Assembly (NCBI GenBank): GCA_029339505.1 | Contig: JAQISU010000166.1 | Coordinates: 2,411,001-2,475,000 of the forward strand | DNA: 64,000 bases | Direction: 5' to 3' | DNA from: Unio delphinus | Lineage: Eukaryota > Mollusca > Bivalvia > Unionida > Unionidae | Shown here: positions 48,812 through 60,811 of the stretch, in pieces | How the letters are laid out: the number at the start of each line of letters is the position of its first letter | Position numbering within the stretch: the stretch's first letter is position 1 | Notes under the pieces: model-generated | What the model saw: only the letters and a program-made list of their open reading frames with translations | Databases searched by the model: none | What the model was told of the DNA's origin: nothing | Translations under genes and position numbers: made by a program

Positions 48812-49058
48812 AGAGGGACCCTGAATGGCTGAGTGGTCTTAAGCACTCAGTTATTGATCACTGCCATCTCACCTCTGTCTGAGTGGTTTTTGAGTCTTGG
48901 ATTTGGCCAATGTGGGTATGTGAAAAAGCTTGGCAGTAGCTTCTCATGGGTCAGTGTTTTTTTTTCAGGTTCTTCCTCTACCATTCATATTAGCCATCAT
49001 GTATAGCCTATCTTGTGCCGAAAATGGCATTAAAGCCTACAACATCAACAACAGCATT
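48812..49058 (+). mobile_element. SINE-B copy inserted in the 43-bp minisatellite
   Basis: The head reads 'tggctgagtggtcttaagca', a tRNA-like box A region of Leu/Ser type. The body has 'ctaccattcatattagccat' and 'tgtgccgaaaatggcattaa', and the tail is 'acaacatcaacaaca'. Minisatellite units are interrupted on both sides. The same family occurs inverted at 51000-51255 and 11951-12345. Confidence 0.82.
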
Positions 49059-49270
49059 CACTGAGAAGTTGAGGAACTGCTTTATAATAAGTCTTCTTTG
49101 ACAGAAAAGTTGAGTAACTGCTTTAATAAATCTTCTATCACAGAAGTTGAGTAACCACTTTCTATTATGTCTTCTATCATAGAGAAGCTGAGTAACTGCT
49201 TTCTATTGTAAGTCTTCTTTTACAAAGAAACAGGTAACCACTTTATATTGTCTTCTATCACAGAGAAGTG
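49059..49270. repeat. About 43-bp minisatellite, right part
   Basis: Continuation of the array at 48600-48811. Confidence 0.85.
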
Positions 49271-49780
49271 AAGAAGATGATAACAATGGAGTAAAAAAAA
49301 TATCTAAGTTGCATTCAGTTGTTATCAGATTTAGTGCAAACAATGTTTGAACACATTTAGTCACCACACAGGAAAGCATTTCTTATTTTGAATGTTAACT
49401 TAGGCATCAGATACAACAAAAAGTATACAGGTTGTGACCATTTTCTTTTCTTTTTAGGTGTAATTGGATACCTTAATGTATAATGCTTCTTTGAAACTGC
49501 TACCATGCAATATGTTATTATGTGTTAAGGTATTCACTGACTTATTTGATTTAGACTTGCATAACTTCTCCATTTTTGCATTTTCATTTTACATTTTTAA
49601 TTTAATTTTTCTAGTGAAGACTAAAAAATAATGAAATTATTTGGCTGAAACAAAAGAATAGGATTCTTAAATGGCTATTGAAGTTAATTGTATGACAACT
49701 TTTTCATTGAAAATTAAAGACAGCAAAATTCAAAGGTTTAGAGTTAAGCAATTTTGAGTGTCACAATCACTCTTGGGAAT
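49271..49780. other. AT-rich spacer, nothing recognised
   Basis: No repeat or gene seen. Confidence 0.6.
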
Positions 49781-50790
49781 GGAACTATCACATCAATCGA
49801 GGCTTAGCTTTACTTCTCAGATCAAGTCGTAAAAAAAGACACAGACTGTCAATCAGGGGTTAGATTTACTTCTCAGATCAAATCATGCACAAAGGACTGA
49901 TTCTGTCAATTGGTTGTTACCTTTCCTTCTCAGATCAAGTCAAACACAAAGCACAGACTGTGTCAATTGGGGGTTAGTGTTATTTCTCAGATCAAGTTGT
50001 ACACAAAGTATGGATTGGGGGGTTACCAGCACTTCTCAGACCAAACCATACACAAAGCACCAACTGTGTCAGTCAGGGATTAGCTTTACTTCTCAGACCA
50101 AACCATACACAAAGCACCAAATGTGTCAGTCGGGGATTAGCTTTATTCTCAGTTGAAATTGTACACAAAGCATGGACTGTGTCAATCAGAGGTTAGCTTT
50201 ACTTTTCAGATCAAGTCATACACAAAGCATTGACTGTGTCAAACAGTGTTAGGTGTTCTTCACAGACCAAATCATACACAAAGCACTAACTGTGTCAATC
50301 AAGGGTTAGCTTTCCTTCTCAGATCAAGTCATACACAAAGCACCAACTGTGTCAGTCCCGGATTAGCTTTACTTCTCAGATCAAATTGTACACAAAGCAT
50401 TGACTGTGTCAATCAGAGGTTAGCTTTACTTCTCAGATTAAATTGTACACAAAGCACCAACTGTGTCAATCTACAGTTAGCTCAGATAAAGATGTACACA
50501 AAGTGCTGTCAATCGTGGGTTAGCTTTACTTTTCAGATCAAGTCATACACAAAGCATTGACTATGTTAATCAGGGGTTAGCTTTAGTTCTCAGATCAAGT
50601 CATACACAAAGCATTGATTCTGTTAATTGGGGGTTAGCTTTACTTTCAGATCAAGTCATACACAAAGCGTTGACTGTGTCAATCATTGGTTAGCTTTACT
50701 TCCAGATCAAATTATACACAAAGTATTGACTGTGTTAATTGGGAGTTAGATCTACATCCCAGATCACACCATACACAAAGCAATGTTTTT
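49781..50790. repeat. 57-bp minisatellite, about 17 copies
   Basis: The unit includes 'ttagctttacttctcagatc', 'aagtcatacacaaagca' and 'ttgactgtgtcaatcaggg'. The frames reading LLRSSHTQSTNCVN are artefacts of the 57-base period. Confidence 0.95.
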
Positions 50791-50999
50791 GTAAAAATGC
50801 ACTTCGCTATTTGTAAAAGAATGTAATTGGAGGCTTCTATGCTGTGATATCTCACATGAGTTTTATGTTTTCTATTGTTTGTTGGAATTTCTCCAGGATT
50901 ATGTTATATGTATTTGTACTTCGCGTTTGAACTTTGTCCAAAATCATGTTACTGGTCTAGTATGACTAGTAAAGTTGTGTTTGTGTGTGTGTGTATTCA

Positions 51000-51255
51000 T
51001 TTGTTGCTGTTGTTGTAGGGTTTAATGTCATTTTTCAGCACAAGATAGGCATGATGGCCAGTATTAATGGTGGAGGAAGAACCCAGGAAAAGTGTGAAAA
51101 GAACCACCAACCCTTGAGAAGCTACTGGCAAGCTTTCTCACATACAAACAATGGCAAAATCCATAACTCGAATCCACCAGACAGAGGTGAGACATGGCAA
51201 TAATCCAAAACAGAAAGTGCTTTAGACCACAAAGCCACTGGAGGCCCTGTTTTCA
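51000..51255 (-). mobile_element. SINE-B copy, full length
   Basis: In plus-strand reading the tail (gttgctgttgttgtagggtt) comes first. 'catttttcagcacaagatag' and 'gaagctactggcaagctttc' follow. Last is the inverse of the tRNA-like head (aagtgctttagaccac, aaagccactggaggccc). The 72-codon frame across it is not a gene. Confidence 0.85.
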
Positions 51256-51455
51256 TTTGTATAGTAGCTTCTACATATTCCATGTAAAATCTTAACCTAA
51301 CCTATCTTAACTCTTGCATACCATGAAATAAAAAAGAGCAAAAGCAGGCCAAACAAGAAAACCCAATAAAGAAAGTATTAATGAATTAGCTTTATTTGGC
51401 TTCATGATTTCCATAGGATCCAATGTGTACATATTACAAACAGAACAGATGAATT

Positions 51456-51500
51456 AAATAAATAAATAAATACATAAATAAATAAATAAATAAAATAAAA
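51456..51500. repeat. (AAAT)n microsatellite
   Basis: About ten imperfect aaat/aaatac repeats. Confidence 0.9.
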
Positions 51501-51814
51501 ATACAAGTCCTTCACACTGGATATAGTGTTCATAAAGCATTAATATTTATTTCAAATTTAGTTGTAAACTACATGCATAATGATTTTAAACAAAGCAAAG
51601 TATTTTTCTATGCAAAACAACACATTGAGGGGATCTGGTGTGCATATCACTGCTACTGAAACAATAAATCACAACTGAACTTGTTTTAAAATAAAATTAA
51701 GTGTAAAGTTTTGTGTATGTGGAAAAATAGCTACACAGTAAAAAAAATACTAAAAGAACATTTTACATAGTAAACAAGCTATATGTATTTTTGTACAGTA
51801 AATAATTCATTAGT

Positions 51815-52180
51815 ACACTTTACACTGTAAAAATGTATTAAGTACACTTTGCACAGTAAAACTATATTTAAGTACACTTTGCACTGTAAAAATGTAATGT
51901 TTTAAGTACACTTTGCACTGGAAAAATGTATTACCAGTAAGGACACTTTGCAAAGTAAAAATGTAATGTTTTAAGTACACTTTGCACTGGAAAAATGTAT
52001 TACCAGTAAGGACACTTTGCAAAGTAAAAATGTAATGTTTTAAGTACACTTTGCACTGGAAAAATGTATTAAGTACACTTTGCACAGTAAAACTATATTT
52101 AAGTACACTTTGCACTGTAAAAATGTATTAAGTAAATTTTGAAAGTAATTAATGCATTAAGTACACTTCACACCCTAAAT
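51815..52180. repeat. 29-bp minisatellite with a 69-bp higher-order unit
   Basis: The basic unit is 'aagtacactttgcactgtaa' plus 'aaatgtatt'. A composite of about 69 bases (adding 'accagtaaggacactttgca') recurs at 51911, 51980 and 52049. Confidence 0.92.
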
Positions 52181-52394
52181 AATATAATATTTACACTTTA
52201 CAAATAGTTTTACATGAAGTTATCACAAATCTAAGAAATTTTTATTAACAGCCATTAAACATTTTTTCAAAAAGTAATTGCATTGTGCTAAAAGATAAGA
52301 AATAATTAATTTTTTAAAAGGTAAAAATGCATCTGGACGGAATGTATGATGTGCATTGTTTCACATTAGGAAACCTCATGCTAAAGTGACTTTA

Positions 52395-52488
52395 CAATAA
52401 TAATAATAATAACAAGAATAATAATAACAATAATAATTATAATAATAATAACAAAAACAACAATAATAATACTACTACTACTACTAAT
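52395..52488. repeat. (AAT)n/(ACT)n microsatellite
   Basis: Interrupted aataat repeats run into actactact. Confidence 0.95.
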
Positions 52489-53309
52489 CTTAATTTAATG
52501 TGGCTTTCATATTCTACAAGTAACATTAGCTGCTATCAGCTATTTTTGCCACCCAAAAAAAAAGTTCAAACACTCTAATCTCAGGCAAATTGTATTGTTC
52601 TGAGTCACTCTATACAGTCTGTTGGGACTGAGATTTAAACTCAGGACTCACTGACTGAGTTGGATGCAACCAAGTGAGCTACCCCTTTGCAAAGTTTAAA
52701 GGTAAGGCAAAACTTACATTTATGTCTTGACTTAAGTTCTGTTGATGAAATTAAGGCCAGTTATCCTTATGTCTGAGTTCACAGAAAAAGAAATTTTTGT
52801 AAACAATTATCAAGAATTACAAAGCATTAAAAATTATATTCATGCATAACATTTGTGTCTGAAAAACAAATAGGGTCCAAAGGTATAGAGAAAATATGGT
52901 ACACTACATTTTGTTGAAGGTCATTGTTTCATATATTTCCTAATGAGAACAGATTGCAACTGCTAAGCAAAGATTTAACAAACCTCAAAAAAATGCTTAG
53001 AATAATTTTTTATGATGACAGTTGTTAATGTTAGTATGACCTATTTTACCATAAAATAACTACCTCATAGCCAGCAATTGAAGATACAAATGTAACTTTA
53101 ACTCAAACAAATGTGTGTGTTTATGTGTATGTTCAAGAGTCCAAAAAGTGTATGATAGAAAACCATTTCATCCAAACATAAAAACTTCATTCTGACCAAA
53201 TATATAAATATTGTTTGTAAATTTTCATACACTTTTCAATTACTAATTTCTGTTTTGGATCATACTACATACAAAGCATTTGCAACTTTGTTACAGAAAC
53301 AACTATTAT
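52489..53309. other. Spacer, nothing recognised
   Basis: No supported feature. Confidence 0.55.
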
Positions 53310-54190
53310 AGTAGTTAGCTGATTTTAGAGCTGAAACAACAAGTACAGCAGTTGACTTTAGAACTGAAATAATAAGTATGCCAGTTGGCTTTAGAATGGA
53401 AATAATAAGTATGCCAGTTGACTTTAATACTGAAATAATAAGTAGGCAAGTTGACTAGAGTACTGAAATAATAAGTAGGCCAGTTGACTTACAGCTGAAA
53501 TAATTAGTAGGCCAGTTGACTTTAGTACTGAAATAATAATTATGCCAGTTGACTTTAATACTGAAATAATAAGTATGCCTGTTGACTTTAGTACTGAAAT
53601 AATAAGTATGCCAGTTGACTTGAATACTGAAATAATAATTATGCCAGTTAACTTGAGTACTGAAATTATAAGTATGCCAGTTGACTTGAGTACTGAAATA
53701 ATAAGTATGCCAGTTGACTTTACAGCTGAAAAAATAAGTATGCCAGTTGACTTTACAGCTGAAATAATAAGTAGGCCAGTTGACTTTACAGCTGAAATAA
53801 TTAGTAGGCCAGTTGACTTTAGTACTGAATTAATAATTATGCCAGTTGTCTTGAATACTGAAATAATAATTATGCTAGTTGACTTAAGTACTGAAATAAT
53901 AGTTATGCTAGTTGACTTAAGTACTGAAATAATAATTATGCTAGTTGACTTAAGTACTGAAATAATAATTATGCTAGTTGACTTAAGTACTGAAATAATA
54001 ATTATGCTAGTTAACTTAAGCACTGAAATAATAATTATGCTAGTTGACTTAAGTACTGAAATAATAATTATGCTAGTTGACTTAAGTACTGAAATAATAA
54101 TTATGCTAGTTGACTTTAGTACTGAAATAATAATTATGCTAGTTGACTTTAGTAGTACTGAAACAACTTGTAGGCTAGTTGACATTGGAT
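53310..54190. repeat. 33-bp minisatellite, about 27 copies
   Basis: The unit is 'gccagttgactttagtactg' plus 'aaataataagtat'. Variants 'ttacagctg', 'ttgagtactg' and 'ttaagtactg' occur in clusters. A period of 33 keeps frames open on both strands over more than 200 codons; these encode only the repeat. Confidence 0.97.
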
Positions 54191-54369
54191 GAAAAGTTGA
54201 TATAATCATAGTTGATTGCAAAGCTGTCAGATGACAAGTTGCCTCCATCAGCTTTTAAACAGCTTGTACATTTCTAAATATTTTCTTACAACTTTTAAAT
54301 CAAGTGACAAAAATGGCTGTAAAGTCAGCTTCACATTTTTGGTCATTACAACTTTCCAGTTAATCGTGT

Positions 54370-55350
54370 TTAGTAGTTTAGATACAAGTAGACATGTTTA
54401 ACAGTTTAGATATGAGTATATCCTACGATGTATAGACACAAGTAAATCATACAATGTATAGATAAAAGTAAATCCTACAATGTATAGACACAAGTAAATC
54501 CTACAATGTATAGACACAAGTAAATCCTAAAATGTATAGACACAAGTAGATCCTACAATGTATAGATACAAGTAAATCCTACAATGTATTGACACAAGTA
54601 AATCCTACAATGAATAGACACAAGTAAATCCTACATTATGTATAGACACAAGTAGATCCTACAATGTATAGATACAAGTAAATCCTATAATGTATAGACA
54701 CAAGTAGATCCTACAATGTATAGATACAAGTAAATCCTACAATGTATTGACACAAGTAAATCCTACAATGTATAGACACAAGTAAATCCTACATTATGTA
54801 TAGACACAAGTAGATCCTACAATGTATAGATACAAGTAAATCCTATAATGTATAGACACAAGTAGATCCTACAATGTATAGATACAAGTAAATCCTACAA
54901 TGTATAGACACAAGTAAATCATACAATGTATAGATACAAGTAAATCCTACAATGTATAGATACAAGTAAATCATACAATGTATAGATACAAGTAAATTCT
55001 ATAATGTATAGATACAAGTAGATCCTACAATGTATAGACACAAGTAGATCCTACAATGTATACCATAGATACAAGTAAATCCTACAATGTATAGATACAA
55101 GTAAATCCTACAATGTATAGATACAAGTAAATCCTACAATGTATAGACACAAGTAGATCCTACAATGTATAGATACAAGTAGATCCTACAAGACTTAGTG
55201 CAATTGTATCTATCTATATACAAGTAAATCATACAGTGTATAGATATGAGTAGATCCTACAATGTATAGACACAAGTAGATCCTACAAGTGTAATTGTAT
55301 CTATCTATATACAAGTAGATCATACAGTGTATAGATACAAGTAGATCCTA
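54370..55350. repeat. 26-bp minisatellite, about 37 copies
   Basis: The unit 'tagacacaagtaaatcctac' plus 'aatgta', with cac/tac and aaa/aga variants. Longer blocks are repeated (for example, the insertion 'acattatgta' occurs at about 54633 and 54792). The LINE copy abuts its right end. Confidence 0.96.
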
Positions 55351-55356
55351 AAGTGT

Positions 55357-57356
55357 ATCCAGTACAGACCATGTCCAAAGTAGAATAATGGAATTGGTAA
55401 AATATATAACTCCTGACATTCTAGACACCATGAAAACTTGAGATTATTTCAAATCTGTAGGTCAACAAGCACATTACAGGACATGGAGAAATAAAGTAAC
55501 CAAAATGATCAATGGGGCAAAGAATTATTACTATCAGTCAGCTTTGGAAAATAATTACAATACGAATTCAATGTAGAAAGTTTTTAACAAACTAGGTGCA
55601 GGTAAAAGGTTCACAATGTCATCCAAAACCCAACAACTTAGCCAGGAAAGCTGGATTATTGATGAGGATTTTGAAATATCAAATACATTGAATGAATTTT
55701 TTGTCAGCATAGCTTCCAGAATAAAGGAACCCATAGTAAACTCTAATTATGACGAATTAAGAAATTTCTGTTCGGAAAAAATTCCACCTGACACAAACTT
55801 TTTTATCTCTGCAATACCAAATGAAAAAGTTTTAAAATTTTTGCAAGCTACTGAAACAACGAAATCAACAGGCCTAGATAATATTGGACCACGTTTCCTG
55901 AGGGCTGCTGCAAACATAATATTTGCGAGCATAGCTTACATATGTAATCTAAGCATATCCACCTCAGTGTTTCCCCAGACATGGAAACTGGCAAAAGTTA
56001 CCCCCATTCACAAGTCTGGCAGTAAAGAAGATGTCAATAACTACAGACCAATATCTATGTTGCCAACTCTGTCCAAACTACTTGAAAAGCATGTCCATGA
56101 CAATCTTTTGATGTATCTATCAAACTATAATTTAATTCATCAAAACCAATCAGGGTTCCGAGAAAGCCACTCCTGTGAGACAGCTTTGGTCTCCATGATA
56201 GATAGATGGATTACTGCCTTGGATCAGGGAAAATTAGTTGGATCCATACTGGTTGATCTTAGAAAGGCTTTTGACCTTGTTGATCATGATATTCTTATCA
56301 ATAAATTAAGCATTTATCAATGTGACAATTGAACAATTGATTGGTTTACATCATATCTAACAATGAGAAAACAGTGTGTCAAAATAAATAGCAGTTTTTC
56401 TAAAGAAGAACCAATTACATGTGGAGTACCACAAGGATCAATCCTTGGCCCACTCCTCTTTCTCATTTTCATAAATGATCTACCACTGAAAATAGGCAAC
56501 TGTATTTCATCTACCGACTTACATGCAGATGACACCACTCTATCAGATTTCAAACACCTAAAATCAGACCTAGAAATCTCCCTTCAGACAGCCTTACTTA
56601 GAATAGATTCCTGGTGTAAGGAAAATGGCATGAAAGTAAACACGGACAAGACTAAAGTATTAATGATTACTACCCAAAAAAAAAGAGCAAAACTGAAACA
56701 TAACAATTTGAATCTCAAGTTGAATGAAATTGGTCTACAAATGGTAACCAATGATAAAATCCTTGGGGTAATGGTTGACAACAATTTGCAATGGAATGAA
56801 CATAGTCAAGTCATATGTCATAAAGTCAATTCATGTCTTTGGTTATTAAGCAAGATTAGGCCATATCTATCAACTAAACATAGGTTAATATATTACAAAA
56901 GCTATATACAACATCACCTAGACTACTGTAATGTTATCTGGGGAAACACTTTCGACAAGAATACTTCCAAATTATTCCGCTTGCAAAAAAGAGCTTGCAA
57001 ACTCATCCTAGATAATGCTGAAAACATCCCAAATGCAATGAATAATATTAAAATGTTAATAGTAAGTGAACGAATATTTTTGAGAAAGGCTAGACGTATG
57101 CACAAAGTTTCAAACAATATGGCCCCCTCATATCTCAAAAAACTATTTCATGCTAGAAAACAAGGCAACACTCCCAATTTAAGCTAACCACCTCTGCATT
57201 CCAAAACCAAATAAAGAACTCTTTAAGAAAAGTTTTAAATATTTGGGGTCACTAATTTGGAATCAAATCCCAAAGGAAATTAGAGAAAGTACAAATATAA
57301 ATACATTTAATTATCATCTAATTCAATGGATGAAAAGTGGAACCTGTTTGATTTGA
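55357..57356 (+). pseudogene. LINE reverse-transcriptase polyprotein remnant
   Basis: In one plus-strand frame the order is linker (DYFKSVGQQAHYRTWRNKV), then RT. The RT motifs are STGLDNIGPRFL, WKLAKVTPIHKSGSKEDVNN, YRPISMLPTLSKLLE, QSGFRESHSCETAL and LVDLRKAFDLVDHDIL, then CGVPQGSILGPLLFLIFIND and LHADDTTL. The C-terminal domain includes KILGVMVDNNLQW and HLDYCNVIWGN. In-frame stops occur at about 55439 (TGA), 55574 (TAG) and 56331 (TGA). After 57187 the last part (FKYLGSLIWNQIPKEI...) continues in another frame to TGA at 57354-57356. The catalytic box reads HADD rather than the usual (Y/F)ADD. The order and motifs fit the Jockey/CR1/RTE side of LINEs; I cannot fix the clade. Confidence 0.93.
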
Positions 57357-57513
57357 CAAATACATTACAACTTAAAGCATAATATTCTCAAACCTTCCAT
57401 TTTGTCATCTCACAATTTTTATACTGTATATACACAATGTACCTAGCTTGATCATGTTTTACAAAACTTTCTGTTTATTATGTTCATATATACATGTAGC
57501 TTATTATCAATGC

Positions 57514-57557
<44 letters not shown>

Positions 57558-57662
57558 GCAACTATGCACATGTACTCTGTATGTAAATATGCATATAAAA
57601 GAGGGCCACAAGGAGGATTACTTCCATGCAACTAATTGTGTCACCCTCTTTAAATAAAGTCA

Positions 57663-57706
<44 letters not shown>
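55357..57706 (+). mobile_element. 5'-truncated, inactivated non-LTR retrotransposon (LINE)
   Basis: The copy starts in the linker before the reverse transcriptase; endonuclease and 5' parts are missing. It ends in a 3' UTR with aataaagtcatc followed by (ATT)n at 57662-57706, which is typical of LINE 3' tails. A second ATT run (about 57515-57556) lies inside the UTR. The left border touches the 26-bp minisatellite. I could not find a target-site duplication. Confidence 0.9.
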
Positions 57707-59427
57707 GACCCTCAATATAATTATGCTATTCAAAACAAAAAGTATGAAGCAGTACAATAAAGAAATAAATACACAGAAACACAATAGAATAAAAGATAAT
57801 TTCAACAGATACTGCAGTCTTTCAAAACTGGAATTTAAAAAACAACAACCCATTTTATCACAACACTTGATACAGCTGTTCAATCCATATTTCTGTATCA
57901 TATATCCAGATTAGAACTGCTTAGGTGTCTTCTTTGATATCCACATGTAGATATTAATTTTTAGACACCATGAATGAATCTTTAATATATTTTGATTTGT
58001 TTTAAATTTAATATTGATTGTAATGCTAATATATTTCAAAAGCGTAAAATAAGGCCTGTTTGATAAATAAAAAACCACATTCATGTTTGGTTCTGAATCA
58101 TGGGAAATAATTTGTTTGATATAGCTTATGAATATGTCAAGTCCATTAGACTGATATGCAACTTGGTGTATTTATTTGGAAAGACTGATCTGTTACTATA
58201 TGGTGATATAACTGATGTTTAGTGAAAACTAAGGAAGTGTAATTTTTACAAGCACAACATACATTGTTTTGACAGTTTTCAAAGAAGCACAAAATCTGTA
58301 TAAAATGTTATTTTCCTTATTCATTTATAAAGGTTGAACACTTTAGAAAAATATAAAAACTGCATCAATAGATATGAACACACCAATGAAATAAATGTGT
58401 AGCTAACCCAAGTGTCATTGGCATCGGACTACAGTAAAAGTTCAAATATTTTGCAGAAAAGTCAAAAGACTTTGTGGCATGTACTTGGAGAAATAAAAAG
58501 AATATCATACAAACTTGTCAGTCTTTCCAACCCAAATTTCATCTCATTGCTGACTGGTTTCAGGCTTTTATTCTTCTTAGTCAGTTTTGATAGTAAAAGT
58601 CAACAATTGAACAACCAGTTTACTTTGTCAACTTTAATAGTAAAAGTCAACATTGTTTTAACACATGCAAATAAAGTAACACAAAATATTCATGTTCTTG
58701 GATTAAAGACTACATTTTTCAGTCTGGTTTCTTAAAAACAACATAAAGAAAAACTTTGTTTTTAAAAAAAAGTGTTTTAAGCATGAAATTTTAAGCTAAA
58801 TAATTGTTTGAAAATCTTGGCATCCTTCAAATTGTATGTGGTATTAACATTGGATAATTTATTCAGATCTTGGTAATGTTTTCGTTTCAGTGTGAATTTT
58901 GGATGAGAGAAAGCTTGACTTTGATACAAAAAACTGTGATGATATGAATTTGTTGCATGAAATTATGATAATAGGAATCTGCAATTTAAAATTGTGATAA
59001 TATGGGGTAACTGCTACATACTGTATATTAGAAATTCATTAACAACAAATCTATAAATAATTACAGCAATAATGTCTCTCTCCAGTAAGCTGAAGTTTTT
59101 GCAACTATCTAACAGATTGACCTTTCCCATAAAGATTTAATTTGTGTGATTCACATACAAATGCTAATAGAGAACACAGTATCTTCTGTCTCAAATTTAA
59201 ATGGATGGTCATAATTGCAATACACAAATAGAACACAGTATCTTCTGTCTCAAATGTAAATGAATGGTCATAATTTTAATTCACAAATATAACACAGTAA
59301 TATCTAAATTTTAAATGGATGTTCATAACTGTAAATAATTCTTTATGACAAATTTAAATATGCGGCAAAGGTTTATAAGCAACAATAAATCACAGCCTTT
59401 GAGAATAAAATAACATCTAAATTTGGC
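57707..59427. other. Unclassified DNA between the LINE and the coiled-coil gene
   Basis: A 44-46 base near-duplication around 'acacagtatcttctgtctcaaat' occurs at about 59174-59270. No other repeat or gene is seen. The part next to 59750 probably includes the 3' UTR of the coiled-coil gene. Confidence 0.5.
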
Positions 59428-59433
59428 TTTATT
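59428..59433 (-). terminator. Candidate polyadenylation signal for the CaaX coiled-coil gene
   Basis: A minus-strand AATAAA lies about 320 bases beyond the TGA stop of the coiled-coil exon. It is the first perfect hexamer I noticed in that direction. AT-rich DNA makes chance matches common, so this is only a candidate. Confidence 0.25.
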
Positions 59434-59749
59434 AAAAAGAAAACATCACAAGGAACAAGATTTTTGTATCAGAAATCCATTTATCAGATACCAAAAAGAT
59501 AATGTAAACATTCTTATTCTTTCTTGACTTTTAGCACAAAGGATACACAATGTTTGTGACATGCATTAATTGACATTAACTGAAATAAGTGATTTCAGAT
59601 TTAAATTATGCTTAAAGTCGGATTTCAAATTGAAATTATACTCACTCTGAAGTAAAATTTGAGATATGTGTAAATACTGCTAAAAATTAATTGCGACTCA
59701 ATTTTGTATTTGTGAATATTCGACAACTGTTTAAAATAAACAGTCCAAG

Positions 59750-60339
59750 TCACATGATAGCACAAGTTTTTGATGTGGGTACTTCCTGTTTTGCTGTACC
59801 ATTCCTTTCCAACTTGCTCTCTGCTTCTCGTAATTTTCCTTTTGTTGAATCAAGCTCAGACAAAAGAGTGTGGATTCTTTTGTCCTTGTCTTCATATTCT
59901 TTGGTTAGCTGCATTAATTTTTTCTGTAGCTCCTGGACTTTGACATCAACATCCAAACCTTTTCTTAAATCTTCAACTTCATTATGTAACCCTTTAATTT
60001 CTTTTTCTTGCTCAGCTTGTACTTTCAGCATCTGCTCCTTTTCTTGATTAAAGGTGGTATATTTATGACTTATATCTGCGTGCTCAGATTTTAACCTTTC
60101 ATTTTCCATCTTCAACTTAACATTCTCATCCAAAAGTTTATCAAAAGCCTCTTTCTCTGCAGTTTGATTCTGAAGCGTGGATTCCAGAACTTCATCTTGC
60201 TTGTCTTTGTCATCTTTATTTTCATTTTCATTCTTTACTTCTTTCTTACTTTCTTCTTCCTTCTTTTCTTTCTCCTCTTTGGTTTGCTCACCTCTCTTAT
60301 CTGCTTTTTCAACCGTACCATCAGTGACTAAAACTGAAC
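59750..60339 (-). CDS. Terminal exon of an unidentified coiled-coil protein with a C-terminal CaaX box (CAIM)
   Basis: This is an open frame of about 196 codons ending in TGA at 59750-59752. From the N-terminal side it holds a highly charged Lys/Glu/Asp-rich stretch of about 45 residues (for example KEEKEKKEEESKKE). A continuous heptad-like coiled coil of about 130 residues follows (ENVKLKMENERLKSEH, VQELQKKLMQLTKEYEDKDK). A short Thr/Lys-rich tail ends in CAIM. CAIM is a canonical CaaX motif; Met at the last position favours farnesyltransferase, so membrane anchoring of the C-terminus is inferred. CAIM is also the end of B-type lamins, but no lamin tail domain is present and the sequence does not read as an intermediate filament. 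The exon start is placed after an acag at 60340, with the first codon split after its first base. A second possible acceptor lies at 60357. Upstream exons are off the window. I do not recognise the family; kinectin/p180-like proteins were considered but are unsupported. Confidence 0.7.
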
Positions 60340-60811
60340 CTGTAAGTTCATTAAGTCTTTTATTTGTAGTAAATAGCAAACAATTAAAAAAATGAGTCAT
60401 TTTCATCAATTCAGTGACAAAATTAAATCAATTTAAGACAGTTTGTCTCAGTAATAAGAGTAAAGCTATTTACAATGTATACTAATTATAATGTTGCAAA
60501 TATGCTTGCTGTATTAGAAAGGACACAAATTTCATGCGAAAAATCTGAATTCACCTGATAATGAATATCTAGCTGTGAAAGATTGGAATCAAGTTGCTTA
60601 TCCATGCCAGGGAGCCATGGCAGCTCATTTGGTAAAGCATCAGACTTACCTGTTCAAAACTTAATTAATTGTGTTAGTGTGTCCTTGAGAAAGTCATTTA
60701 GTTTTCTTTTCATCACTATTGTATGACTGGTAAACATTCCTAAGAAGGTATTATGTAAAAGTATGAATAATAATACATGTTGTTCTCTCTCTCATGCATT
60801 AATATAGTAAA
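60340..60811. other. Intronic DNA upstream of the CaaX exon
   Basis: No further exon of the coiled-coil gene is seen. 'agccatggcagctcatttggtaaagcatcagacttacctgttc' (split here at 60610-60655) looks like a decayed tRNA-like or SINE head, but box B is not clear. Confidence 0.45.

Noticed and set aside
49914..50560. Frames reading LLRSSHTQSTNCVN repeatedly
   Set aside because: Product of the 57-bp minisatellite (19 codons per unit).
53424..54248. Open frames of 274 codons (minus) and 216 codons (plus) over the same DNA
   Set aside because: Both are translations of the 33-bp minisatellite, whose period is divisible by three; the residues merely repeat (STSIIIISVLK, TEIIIMLVDL).
59750..59770. 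CAIM end taken as a lamin
   Set aside because: B-type lamins end in CAIM, but the lamin Ig-like tail and rod signatures are absent from the exon.
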